DNA from: an uncultured Kordia sp.
GTDB taxonomy: Bacteria > Bacteroidota > Bacteroidia > Flavobacteriales > Flavobacteriaceae
Reading direction: 5' to 3'
DNA length: 44,726 nucleotides
Assembly (NCBI RefSeq): GCF_947489565.1
Contig: NZ_CANLEA010000034.1
Location: 1-44,726 of the forward strand
The position numbers and the translations under genes are program-made. Below, one piece after another: positions 24,291 through 32,467 of this stretch. A model generated the notes under the pieces. It searched no databases and had not been told where the DNA came from. It saw only the letters and a list, made by a program, of their open reading frames with translations. The number at the start of each line of letters is the position of its first letter. The stretch's first letter is position 1.

Positions 24291-26240
24291 ATGAAACTAC
24301 TATCAGTGACATCCTTCTTTTTAGTTATAGTATTTATAGTACTCTATAATAGCTGTGAAACTAACAAAGTTCAACTTCCAAAAAAATCAAAAAAAGTATT
24401 TGATTTAGAAAATAAAGCCTATCAAAAAGAGCTGGAAAAAAAATATGATAGTGCTGTTTTTTATGCACAAAAAATGCTTTATCATGCAAAAGATGAGAAT
24501 TCCACTCCTTCGATAAAAGATGCCTATAATAGACTTTCTTTAGATCATCGGCTTAACAAAACATATGATTCCGCAATATATTACAGTGAAAAACTGTATG
24601 AATTTGCAGAAGAAACCAACGATACTTTGAATATGGCAAAAGCAATTTATAAGAGAGGTTGGACTTACAGAGCAATTGATAGTTTTAGTTTGGCATATAA
24701 AGATTTTATAGATTCGAAAAATTTATACTTGAAAATAAAGGATAGTTTACAAGCAGCAAGTAAATTATTAGATATTTCAAATCTTGAGAAAAAGAAAGGG
24801 AATTTTGGATTAAGCCAATTGTATTGCATAGAAGGATTGAAGTATGTTGAAAATACTTCGCATAAAAGAGTTACAAGCAAATTATATTATAACATTGCTG
24901 TATCTGCAAAAGAACAAGGAGACTTATTAATTGCTGAAAAAAGAATTAATCAAGCGCTAGCTTTGATAGTAGATTCATTAGCAATTAGAAATCCTGTTTT
25001 AGTTGGAACTTATAATAATACACGCGCTAATATCCTTAAAGAAAAAGGAGATTATGAAAAAGCTATAAAAATTTATGAATTTTTATTGAATGATAGTTCG
25101 AATAAATTAACAGAAACCAAAAAGGCAAGAATCAATAGTAATTTAGCACATACACTGTTTCTTAAATATGGATATACTAAGCGATCAGATTCACTTCTAA
25201 AAAAAGCATTGCCTGTTTTTAAAAAAGGTAATCATATTTCTGAGTTAATATCTATTAACATGAAACTGGCAGAAATATATTCAGAACGTAATCAACAACT
25301 AGCATTATCATACTTAAAAGAAGTCGTAGGACTAGCTGAAAGACTTGATAATAGAAAATCATTATATGAAGCATATCAACAATTGATAAAAATTAATGGT
25401 AGTGAAGAAAATATAACTAGATATTTGGTATTAGAAGAAATAGTAGCAAAAGAAAAAGATAGTATAGAAAGCAGGTTTGTAAATACTAAGTTTGATTTTG
25501 AAAAATCTGAAAATAAAAGAATTAAAGCAGAAAATAATACTATAATAGCAGAAAATAAAGCTTCAAAAATAAGAAATCAACTTTTGGTTATATCTCTAGT
25601 ATTATTATTGGTTCTTGTTGCTACAGCTATCATCTACCAACGAATCAAACGTCGTCACAAAATTGAAAAGCTAAAAACAGTACATGTCACAGAAGCGCGA
25701 ATTTCCTCAAAAGTGCATGACGAGTTAGCAAATGATCTTTATGAATTAATGACGCAGCTTGAAACGGCTTCGCCAGAGAAAGAAGTTATCTTAGATAAAT
25801 TGGATACTATTTATAATCAAGCACGTGATATTTCTAAGCAAATTCAAACGGTAGAAACAGGCAAAGCATTTGCGGATGAACTGAGTAATTTGTTCAGAAG
25901 TTATCAATCTGAAAAAGTAAATGTGCTACTCAAAAGATATGATATTGAAATTTGGAAAGGAATTTCATCTCACATAAAAGTTACTGTCTATCGTGTTTTG
26001 CAAGAATTGCTCACAAACATGAAAAAACACAGCAATGCCGCATTAGTAGTGGTTTCCATCGAAAAACAAAACAAACAATTGTTCATTCAGTACATTGATA
26101 ATGGGAAAGGCTTTACAAAAGAAATTTCTAAAAATGGGTTACATAATGCGGAAAACCGTATTCGAGCAATTAAAGGAAAACTTACTTTTGATACAGAACT
26201 ACAGAAAGGTTGTAAGTTTAGTATTAATGTACCAGTATGA
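24291..26240 (+). CDS. TPR-containing sensor histidine kinase
   Basis: This 649-residue protein has an N-terminal hydrophobic segment with a possible lipobox (VLYNSC, Cys22). About 370 residues of TPR-type helical repeats follow (AKAIYKRGWTYRAIDSFSLA and similar), expected in the periplasm. A coiled stretch then leads to one membrane segment at about residues 430-452. The kinase core has SSKVHDELANDLYELM with candidate phospho-His476, a HATPase N box LLTNMKKHS (Asn576) and the G box DNGKGF (603-608). This is the NarX/DesK-like HisKA_3 class. The response regulator follows after 10 bases. The ligand is unknown; TPRs suggest a protein or peptide partner. Confidence 0.9.
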   Translation: MKLLSVTSFFLVIVFIVLYNSCETNKVQLPKKSKKVFDLENKAYQKELEKKYDSAVFYAQKMLYHAKDENSTPSIKDAYNRLSLDHRLNKTYDSAIYYSEKLYEFAEETNDTLNMAKAIYKRGWTYRAIDSFSLAYKDFIDSKNLYLKIKDSLQAASKLLDISNLEKKKGNFGLSQLYCIEGLKYVENTSHKRVTSKLYYNIAVSAKEQGDLLIAEKRINQALALIVDSLAIRNPVLVGTYNNTRANILKEKGDYEKAIKIYEFLLNDSSNKLTETKKARINSNLAHTLFLKYGYTKRSDSLLKKALPVFKKGNHISELISINMKLAEIYSERNQQLALSYLKEVVGLAERLDNRKSLYEAYQQLIKINGSEENITRYLVLEEIVAKEKDSIESRFVNTKFDFEKSENKRIKAENNTIIAENKASKIRNQLLVISLVLLLVLVATAIIYQRIKRRHKIEKLKTVHVTEARISSKVHDELANDLYELMTQLETASPEKEVILDKLDTIYNQARDISKQIQTVETGKAFADELSNLFRSYQSEKVNVLLKRYDIEIWKGISSHIKVTVYRVLQELLTNMKKHSNAALVVVSIEKQNKQLFIQYIDNGKGFTKEISKNGLHNAENRIRAIKGKLTFDTELQKGCKFSINVPV

Positions 26241-26250
26241 TAGATAGCCT

Positions 26251-26916
26251 ATGTTTACCAAAGTTTTAATAGCCGAAGATATGGACGACATCAACACAGG
26301 AGTCCTAACAGTTCTTTCCGAAATGGAAATTACCACCATTGATCATGCGCAATATTGTGACGATGCAGATTTGAAAGCGAAAAGAGCACGAAAAGATGAA
26401 AAGCCTTATGAATTATTGATCACAGATTTATCATTTGTGAAAGATCATAGAGAACAAAATTTGAATTCGGGAGAAGAGTTAATTGCCAAGTTAAGATCCG
26501 AACATCCAAACTTAAAAATCATTGTATATTCAGTGGAAGATAAATTGCAACGCGTACGAAGATTAGTGAGTGAGTATGGAATTGATGCCTATGTTTGTAA
26601 AGGAAGAAAAAGCTTGCAAGAGCTTGCCAATGCCATCAAAGAAGTCTATAAAGGAGAGCAATATTTGTCTCAAAAAATTAGTGGCGCTTTAAGTCCTAAG
26701 AATGATATGGAAATTGACGATTACGACATCGGATTGCTCAAATTATTATCTAAAGGATTGAGTCAGGATGAAATTGCAAAAGATTTAAAAGCGCGCAGTG
26801 TTTCTCCGAATAGCTTGAGTTCTATTGAAAAACGATTGAGCAAATTGAAAATTTATTTCAAAGCAAATAATGCCATTCATTTAATTGCCAACGCGAAGGA
26901 TTTAGGCCTTATTTAA
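26251..26916 (+). CDS. Response regulator with LuxR-like HTH
   Basis: The 221-residue protein has a receiver domain with the acidic pair Glu9-Asp10, phospho-acceptor Asp59 in LLITDLSF and Lys117 in VCKGRKS. The C-terminal part (about 150-221) contains LLKLLSKGLSQDEIAKDL, the first helices of a NarL/LuxR HTH. The recognition region is unusual: KARSVSPNSLSSIEKRLSKL carries extra residues compared with ordinary LuxR domains. It is the partner of the kinase 10 bases upstream. A strong hairpin follows. Confidence 0.88.
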   Translation: MFTKVLIAEDMDDINTGVLTVLSEMEITTIDHAQYCDDADLKAKRARKDEKPYELLITDLSFVKDHREQNLNSGEELIAKLRSEHPNLKIIVYSVEDKLQRVRRLVSEYGIDAYVCKGRKSLQELANAIKEVYKGEQYLSQKISGALSPKNDMEIDDYDIGLLKLLSKGLSQDEIAKDLKARSVSPNSLSSIEKRLSKLKIYFKANNAIHLIANAKDLGLI

Positions 26917-26920
26917 ACAA

Positions 26921-26968
26921 AAAATAACTTCTTCTAAATCTATTGTAAAATCTAGAAGAAGCTATTTT
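26921..26968. terminator. Terminator between convergent genes
   Basis: AAAATAACTTCTTCTA (26921-26936) pairs with TAGAAGAAGCTATTTT (26953-26968) with one mismatch, flanked by A-tract on the left and T-tract on the right, so it can act in both directions. Confidence 0.85.
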
Positions 26969-26987
26969 TTAACTGTAACTATTCGAT

Positions 26988-27707
26988 TTATAAAGTAGCG
27001 ATATAGTCTATTAATTTTGCGAAATCGCCCTCTTTTTTAAGTTTTAATCTTTCAGACTTTATATACGCTTTGATTTCACTTTTCTTATCAGGAAACATCT
27101 TTAATACATCTTTCTTTTTTGGACTGATCATTGTTAAATTTCCATCTTTCAAAATATAGAAATAGTTGTATTGCGTAAATTTAGCAGCTCTATCCTTTTG
27201 GTTTGCAGTCAATGCTTTCTCATTTGGAGAGAATACACATTTTTTTCTAAGCATTAATTGTAAGTCGTTATTCTTGGTTAATGCCAACAAATACCCTTGC
27301 TGTTCGTAACCGTCTTCATCTTTATAAGAAAGTAACTTTAAAGTCTTGTTCTCAAAAGTAAGTCTCGAATCATCAATTTTCATTAAAGCACCGATTTCTT
27401 CTCCATCCACAGGCATTAATTCAATTTCGTCTGTATACGTATTAAAACGCATCATTACGTTTCCATACGATTTATCACCGACAAAAAACTGTCCTAACTT
27501 ATAGCTTTCGTTCAAATATGGACTGCCTTTTACATTGTCCCAATCAATTTGATACGCAGTTTTTTCTTTGGAGTTAATTACTTTACGCAGTTCTTGAAAT
27601 AATTGAGAAGTACTTTCAAACTGTCGTGGAGAGCCGTCTATTTGAGCAAATAATGAAATGCTAAACAGCAGCGAAAATGCAAATGGTAAGAGACGTAATG
27701 TTTTCAT
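26988..27707 (-). CDS. Secreted protein of unknown function (239 residues)
   Basis: It has a signal peptide (LLPFAFSLLFSISLFAQ, residues about 6-22). The mature part shows strands such as GSPYLNESYKLGQFF, YGNVMMRFNTYTDEIELM and GYEQQGYLLALTKNNDLQLMLRKKC. It ends in a Lys-rich helix (KKDVLKMFPDKKSEIKAY). I do not recognise the family with certainty; small periplasmic or surface proteins with the same layout are common in Flavobacteriaceae. It stands alone, convergent to the response-regulator gene. Confidence 0.8.
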   Translation of the reverse strand: MKTLRLLPFAFSLLFSISLFAQIDGSPRQFESTSQLFQELRKVINSKEKTAYQIDWDNVKGSPYLNESYKLGQFFVGDKSYGNVMMRFNTYTDEIELMPVDGEEIGALMKIDDSRLTFENKTLKLLSYKDEDGYEQQGYLLALTKNNDLQLMLRKKCVFSPNEKALTANQKDRAAKFTQYNYFYILKDGNLTMISPKKKDVLKMFPDKKSEIKAYIKSERLKLKKEGDFAKLIDYIATL

Positions 27708-27799
27708 AATCAGTAAATAAATTGGTTATAATCATAAAAATAATGAAAAATGCGGAAAAATTAAGCTCTTTTAAGAAGAATATCAATGTGTAACAATTA

Positions 27800-29200
27800 T
27801 TATGCAGTCTGAATTTTCACTTTTTTTGTGTTGCGAAAAAACAATTCATAGATTAAAAACCCGTAAACAACAACATATTCCAAAGCTACAAAATAGAGGA
27901 TTTCCGCGTATCCTGCATTCTGATAAGCAGTATAACTAAAGATGATCATAAACGACCAAACTACTGTAAATCGATATTTAGTAAATACGCTTAAAATCAG
28001 TAAAGTAGCCAGATACCAAGGATGCATGGTCGTTGTGGTAAAAAAGTAGAAGGAAAGTCCAAACAACAATGCTGTAATGGTTTTTTGAAAGTCTTTATTA
28101 TTCCTGAAAAGACTGATTCCTGCAACAAAAACAAGTACAATAATTGGCGTCACGCGACCAATATCTTTGATCAAATTCCAGCCAATGGTTTCATAGCCAA
28201 TCCAACGTGCAATATAGTAGAAACTTGCATTGAATTCGAAATTTTGAAACCACAATTCTACGGTTTCTTGGTAATTTTCAATGAATTGATTGGATAGAAA
28301 AGGTAAAAAGAGAACTACAATTGTAATGATGACAATTCCATAAAAAGCGAGTAATTTCAAAGTGCCTTTCCAAATGGTTGGCCATGTTTTTTGAGACAAT
28401 TCAGAAGCTTTATGTTTGGTAAACCATTGAAAAAATATCGGGAGAAAAATTAGCGGAATCAATTTTACAGAAACTGACAAGGCTAGCACAACAGCTGCCC
28501 AAATCCAAGAACCTTTGTGTAATAAATACAAACTCCAAACCACAAAGAAAATCATTACGCCTTCGAAATGTAAATTTCCTGTAAGCTCAATAATGATAAA
28601 AGGATTGAGAATATACCACCAAATATTGTGAACAGACAATCCTAAACGTTCTAAGAGCTTTTTGCCAAAATACAAGGTTCCAATATCTGCCAAAATGATT
28701 AAGACGCGCAAAACAACTACAGAACCTAAAATGCTTTTTCCAGCAAACAATCCTGCAATGGCAAAACACAACTGATTGATTGGCGGATAATTAGTATAAT
28801 GAGAAGCACTCAAATTACCCATTCCGTTAAATAATTCCTGCGCTTCCGCAATAGGTGCCGTTCCAGCAGCCATCAAATCGTTTGGTAAATATAAATACGG
28901 ATTCCAGCCTTCTACCAACATTCTTCCGTCCCAAATAAAGCGGTAAAAATCTTGTGACAAATTGGGAATGCTGCCTAAAAATACCAATCGGAACGCAATG
29001 GCAATTCCCGCAAGGAATAAGAAATTCGTTTTTTTAAGTTGAATCAATCCGAAAAAACTAGCAAATCCAATCGCATATAACGTAATTAAAATCGTCACAT
29101 CCGTGCGCACTAATGGATAGCCAATGTAGAAATATACAAAGGCGCTCATAAGCACAAGAATAATAGAGAAGCTATGATATTTCTCTGCGGAAGCGATCAC
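27800..29200 (-). CDS. Polyprenol-phosphate-dependent mannosyltransferase-like membrane protein (GT-C fold)
   Basis: This 466-residue integral membrane protein has ten or more hydrophobic segments. After the first membrane segments comes LSQDFYRFIWDGRMLVEGWNPY (residues 81-101), with Asp84 and the DGR at 91-93. That is the conserved loop of GT87-like, lipid-linked-sugar transferases. The start is the GTG at 29200, which overlaps the upstream glycosyltransferase stop codon as GTGA. It should use a polyprenyl-phosphate sugar on the outer face of the cytoplasmic membrane. The overlap shows translational coupling with the cellulose-synthase-like GT2 gene. Confidence 0.85.
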   Translation of the reverse strand: MIASAEKYHSFSIILVLMSAFVYFYIGYPLVRTDVTILITLYAIGFASFFGLIQLKKTNFLFLAGIAIAFRLVFLGSIPNLSQDFYRFIWDGRMLVEGWNPYLYLPNDLMAAGTAPIAEAQELFNGMGNLSASHYTNYPPINQLCFAIAGLFAGKSILGSVVVLRVLIILADIGTLYFGKKLLERLGLSVHNIWWYILNPFIIIELTGNLHFEGVMIFFVVWSLYLLHKGSWIWAAVVLALSVSVKLIPLIFLPIFFQWFTKHKASELSQKTWPTIWKGTLKLLAFYGIVIITIVVLFLPFLSNQFIENYQETVELWFQNFEFNASFYYIARWIGYETIGWNLIKDIGRVTPIIVLVFVAGISLFRNNKDFQKTITALLFGLSFYFFTTTTMHPWYLATLLILSVFTKYRFTVVWSFMIIFSYTAYQNAGYAEILYFVALEYVVVYGFLIYELFFRNTKKVKIQTA

Positions 29201-30702
29201 ACTTTTGAACGAATCGAATTAAAGAATACAAAGGCAAAACCTAAGAATAACATTAAGTGAAAAGGAAATAATCCAAAATCATTTAATGGATACGCGCTGT
29301 ACATTCCAAACAAGAAATACACCATTAAAATTGCTTCAATAATTGTATTTGCAGAAACTTTCTTTTTAATGTATTTATTATTCTTCCAAGAATCTTTCAA
29401 GGTTTTGATGTTGAATTTTGGTGTACGTACAAATTCACTTCGTTTTCCCATATGACCTTCTAAAACGGCTACAGAATTGTGCACTGAGAATCCCATGGCA
29501 ACCGAAAAGAAAGTAAAAAACATCTGTATATATTCAATGAATTTCAGAAATCCGCCACCTTGTACACGCTTGAATGGAAACCAAAAGCAGATAAAAAATA
29601 TAATCGTGCTAATGATAAAGAAACTAGAAATTGTAAAGTAAATTTCTAAATGTCCATATGTGTTTTTAATGTATAACATCGGAATACTTAAAATACCCAC
29701 AATCAATACATTTAAAAACATGGTACTGTTGAGTAAGTGTAAAATTCCGTGAACTTTGGTTTTGAACGATATGTCTTTTGAAAAAATAACGCGCTTTACC
29801 ATTTTGCGGAAATTCTCTGCGCCACCTTTGTTCCAACGGAATTGTTGTGAACGTGCAGCACTAATTACTACAGGCAATTCGGCAGGCGTTTCTACATCTT
29901 CTAAATATTTGAATTTCCAGTTTTTCAACTGTGCGCGGTAACTTAAATCTAAATCTTCGGTAAGTGTATCACCTTCCCAATTTCCAGCATCAATAATGCA
30001 GGTTTTACGCCAAATTCCGGCAGTTCCATTAAAGTTGATAAAATGTCCTTTGGAATTTCGACCTACTTGTTCGAGCGTAAAATGTGCGTCTAGCGCGAAT
30101 GCCTGAATTTTAGTAAGTAATGAATAATCGCGGTTAATATGTCCCCAACGGGTTTGTACTACGCCAATTTTTTCATCTTTAAAGAAAGGAATTGTTTGTT
30201 TGAGCCAGTCAGCTTTTGGAAGGAAATCTGCATCAAAAATCGCGATGAATTCCCCTTTGGCATCTACCAAACCTTCTTTGAGAGCACCAGCTTTAAAACC
30301 AGATCTATCTTCACGGCGAATATGTACAATATCCAATCCTATGTCTTGTAGTTTCTTAATTTGTGCTGCGGTAGAAATCACAGATTCATCCGTAGAATCG
30401 TCTAATACTTGAATCTCAAGTTTCTCTTTTGGATAATCGATCAATGCAATATTATCCAGCAAGCGTTCCATTACGTACAATTCATTATACACAGGAAGCT
30501 GAATAGTTACATACGGAACTTCATCTGGATTATTCAAATCGAAGCGAGGCGCATTGTCTTCTTCCTTTTTTGATCGTAAATAATTGATCAATAAGTTCAA
30601 TTGTGCCAAACTATACATTAAAATCAAAACCAAAGCGATACCGTAAATTGCCATGACAAAAAACGATAGTGCTAGTTTGAAAAATTCTGCATCAAATCCC
30701 AT
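29197..30702 (-). CDS. Membrane glycosyltransferase family 2 (cellulose-synthase-like)
   Basis: The 501-residue protein has an N-terminal membrane segment (about 10-34), then a GT2 catalytic domain with VLDDSTDES (Asp101-102), FDADFLP (157-163), the TED catalytic base (248-250) and QQFRW (286-290, the Q-x-x-RW motif of processive enzymes). Three or four more membrane segments follow. The order D, DxD, TED, QxxRW fits bacterial cellulose/glucomannan/hyaluronan-type synthases; the closest well-known group in Bacteroidota is CsbA/GlnA-like beta-mannan or glucomannan synthase. No PilZ domain is visible. It is the middle gene of a three-gene unit: the small GT2 stop codon directly abuts its ATG, and its own stop overlaps the GT-C start. 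Confidence 0.9.
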   Translation of the reverse strand: MGFDAEFFKLALSFFVMAIYGIALVLILMYSLAQLNLLINYLRSKKEEDNAPRFDLNNPDEVPYVTIQLPVYNELYVMERLLDNIALIDYPKEKLEIQVLDDSTDESVISTAAQIKKLQDIGLDIVHIRREDRSGFKAGALKEGLVDAKGEFIAIFDADFLPKADWLKQTIPFFKDEKIGVVQTRWGHINRDYSLLTKIQAFALDAHFTLEQVGRNSKGHFINFNGTAGIWRKTCIIDAGNWEGDTLTEDLDLSYRAQLKNWKFKYLEDVETPAELPVVISAARSQQFRWNKGGAENFRKMVKRVIFSKDISFKTKVHGILHLLNSTMFLNVLIVGILSIPMLYIKNTYGHLEIYFTISSFFIISTIIFFICFWFPFKRVQGGGFLKFIEYIQMFFTFFSVAMGFSVHNSVAVLEGHMGKRSEFVRTPKFNIKTLKDSWKNNKYIKKKVSANTIIEAILMVYFLFGMYSAYPLNDFGLFPFHLMLFLGFAFVFFNSIRSKV

Positions 30703-31389
30703 CTATTTAAAACTGTATTTAAAAATCCAACCTAAAATTTTCACGCCCGCAAATATAGTACCTTTTACGGTTCCTGAAACTTTTGAGACACCAATTCTCT
30801 TTTTATATTTTACAGGAACCTCGACATACGATAATTTCTGTTTCAATGCTTTGAGTTGCATTTCTACGGTCCAACCATACGTTTTATCTTCCATCTTTAA
30901 ACCTAAAAGCTTTTCATACTTAATAGCTCTAAAAGGGCCTAAATCTGTAAATCGTGCCCTGAAAAACAACTTCATCAAAAAAGTAGCTAGCCAATTTCCG
31001 AAAACTTGTTGCGGAGTCATAGAGCCATCTTCTCGAAGCGATTTTACACGCGAACCAACCACAAAATCAATATCTTGCTCTATAATTGGTGCCACGATTT
31101 TAGTCAATTCTTCAGGATAATCCGAATAATCGCCATCCAAAAATACAAGAATATTTGGCTTTTCTTCTTGATTGGCAATATATTCCATTCCTTTTAGGCA
31201 AGCGTATCCGTAGCCTTTTCTCGGCTCTTTCAAAACAGTAGCTCCTGCTGCTTTAGCATTTACTTCCGTATTGTCTGTAGAATTATTGCTTACCACAATA
31301 ACTTCGGTAACATTTTTGGGGATTTCCTGAATTACATTTGCAATAGAATCTTCTTCATTATATGCAGGAATGATGACTTTTATAATCAT
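30703..31389 (-). CDS. Small glycosyltransferase family 2 (polyprenyl-phosphate sugar transferase-like)
   Basis: This 228-residue GT2 protein has the core elements VIIPAYNEEDSI (residues 5-16), LVFLDGDYSDYPE (81-93, Asp85 and Asp87) and a late acceptor loop (WTVEMQLKAL). Only one weak hydrophobic segment, near the C-terminus, is visible. It resembles DPM1/GtrB-type enzymes that transfer a sugar from a nucleotide to polyprenyl phosphate, which would feed the GT-C enzyme of the same operon. The usual first Asp of the VVDN motif is Ser here (VVSNNSTDNT), a variation that some members may tolerate. Its upstream region holds a block that recurs upstream of the MORN gene. Confidence 0.88.
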   Translation of the reverse strand: MIIKVIIPAYNEEDSIANVIQEIPKNVTEVIVVSNNSTDNTEVNAKAAGATVLKEPRKGYGYACLKGMEYIANQEEKPNILVFLDGDYSDYPEELTKIVAPIIEQDIDFVVGSRVKSLREDGSMTPQQVFGNWLATFLMKLFFRARFTDLGPFRAIKYEKLLGLKMEDKTYGWTVEMQLKALKQKLSYVEVPVKYKKRIGVSKVSGTVKGTIFAGVKILGWIFKYSFK

Positions 31390-31400
31390 ATTTTATTTTT

Positions 31401-31594
31401 TAGCTTTTGGCGTGTTATCGCTTTCGGCTTTTTTTATGTTGTATTTTAAATTGTAAATGTTCAATGAGTTTTAAATTATCATGGGAAATACATTCAACAT
31501 TTAAAATTTAGTATTTATAATTTTTAGTTTCCAAGTTGTTCTCGATACAATTTTTCTTCATTTCACTACGAAAAACCACTCGAACTGACGTTTT
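31401..31594. repeat. About 190-bp composite direct repeat, copy L
   Basis: It begins TAGCTTTTGGC, passes through TTTTATGTTGTATTTTAAATT, AAATACATTCAACATTTAAA and a CTCGATACAATTTTTCTTCA REP block, and ends CACTCGAACTGACGTTTT. The same series in the same order is at 32128-32320. It starts 11 bases upstream of the small GT2 start codon. Confidence 0.75.
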
Positions 31595-31619
31595 GAGTTT
31601 TATTTGATTTACGTTTACC

Positions 31620-31640
31620 AAGACCCAAGACCCAAGACCC
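31620..31640. repeat. (AAGACCC)x3 microsatellite
   Basis: Three exact 7-bp units directly downstream of the MORN gene stop codon. Confidence 0.9.
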
Positions 31641-31644
31641 AACA

Positions 31645-32121
31645 TCACTGTAAATCCCAAACGCTATTTTCTTTTTTAAAACTCTTTAAATCGGTCCATT
31701 CGCCAATCTTCTTACCATTTTCGTATTTCTCAGCACGAATCAATTCTTCATCTTTATAGCGCAGGCAATATCCGTTTTTTTGATTATTCTTCAACTGGCA
31801 CTTATGGTCTATCTTTTCATTTTGATCATAAAAAAGCCACCATTTACTCTTTTTGCCTTTTACGTAATGTCCTTCGCTTTTCTTTGCGCCATTTTCGCGA
31901 TAAAAGTACCAATATTTTGCGGGTTTGCCATTTTTAAAGCTGCCTTCTTTTTGAAGACTTCCACTTTCATAATAGAATTTCCAATATTTAGTTTTTACGC
32001 CTTTTCTGGTCCAACCTTCTTCTTTAAGTTGTCCATTATCGTAATAACTTTTTTGATATTCTTTTTGTGCGCTTACGCTGAATGTAACACTCAAACAGAT
32101 AATGATTAATAGATGTTTCAT
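31645..32121 (-). CDS. Secreted MORN-repeat protein
   Basis: The 158-residue protein has a signal peptide (ending VSAQ) and four or five MORN-type repeats with the YYDNGQLKEEGWTR / YYESGSLQKEGSFKNGK / YRENGAKKSEGHYVKGK pattern, each followed by K-W/Y-W-x-F-Y. Databases often name such proteins 'YwqK family antitoxin', but no toxin gene is nearby and export argues against that role. MORN repeats form beta hairpins that bind lipids or proteins; the partner here is unknown. The gene is flanked on both sides by the same ~190-bp repeat, and by a microsatellite just after its stop. Confidence 0.85.
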   Translation of the reverse strand: MKHLLIIICLSVTFSVSAQKEYQKSYYDNGQLKEEGWTRKGVKTKYWKFYYESGSLQKEGSFKNGKPAKYWYFYRENGAKKSEGHYVKGKKSKWWLFYDQNEKIDHKCQLKNNQKNGYCLRYKDEELIRAEKYENGKKIGEWTDLKSFKKENSVWDLQ

Positions 32122-32127
32122 GATGTA

Positions 32128-32320
32128 TAGCTTTTGGCTTCTGACTGTTTTTTATGTTATATTTTAAATTATAGATGTTAAATGAGTTACTGAATTACCT
32201 AAGAAATACATTCAACATTTAAATTTTTTAGTTTCCGAGCTGTTCTCGATAGTTCTGATGAGTTTGTCGAAGGACAATTTTTCTTCATTTCATTACGAAA
32301 AACCACTCGAACTGACGTTT
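32128..32320. repeat. About 190-bp composite direct repeat, copy R (with nested element)
   Basis: Same block order as 31401-31594. It has a 22-23 bp insertion, GTTCTGATGAGTTTGTCGAAGG (32252-32273), between CTCGATA and CAATTTTTC that the other copies lack. It starts 6 bases upstream of the MORN start codon. Confidence 0.75.
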
Positions 32321-32322
32321 AG

Positions 32323-32415
32323 TTTTTATGTTATATTTTAAATTATAGATGTTAAATGAGTTACTGAATTACCTAAGAAATACATTTAACATTCAAAATT
32401 TAGCATTTAAAATTT
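32323..32415. repeat. Second AT-rich half copy
   Basis: 74 bases repeat 32149-32222 nearly exactly with a 174-base period (TTATATTTTAAATTATAGATG, ACTGAATTACCTAAGAAATAC). It continues with AAAATTTAGCATTTAAAATTTT, an inverted relative of 15868-15890. The rest of the spacer (32416-32467) shows nothing. Confidence 0.8.
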
Positions 32416-32467
32416 TCTATCGAAGATCACATACAAGTCTCAATACTCAATACTAACTTCTCAAATC

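Noticed and set aside
31645-32121. MORN protein as the antitoxin of a toxin-antitoxin pair
   Set aside because: It has an export signal and no toxin-like neighbour; the antitoxin name is a database label.
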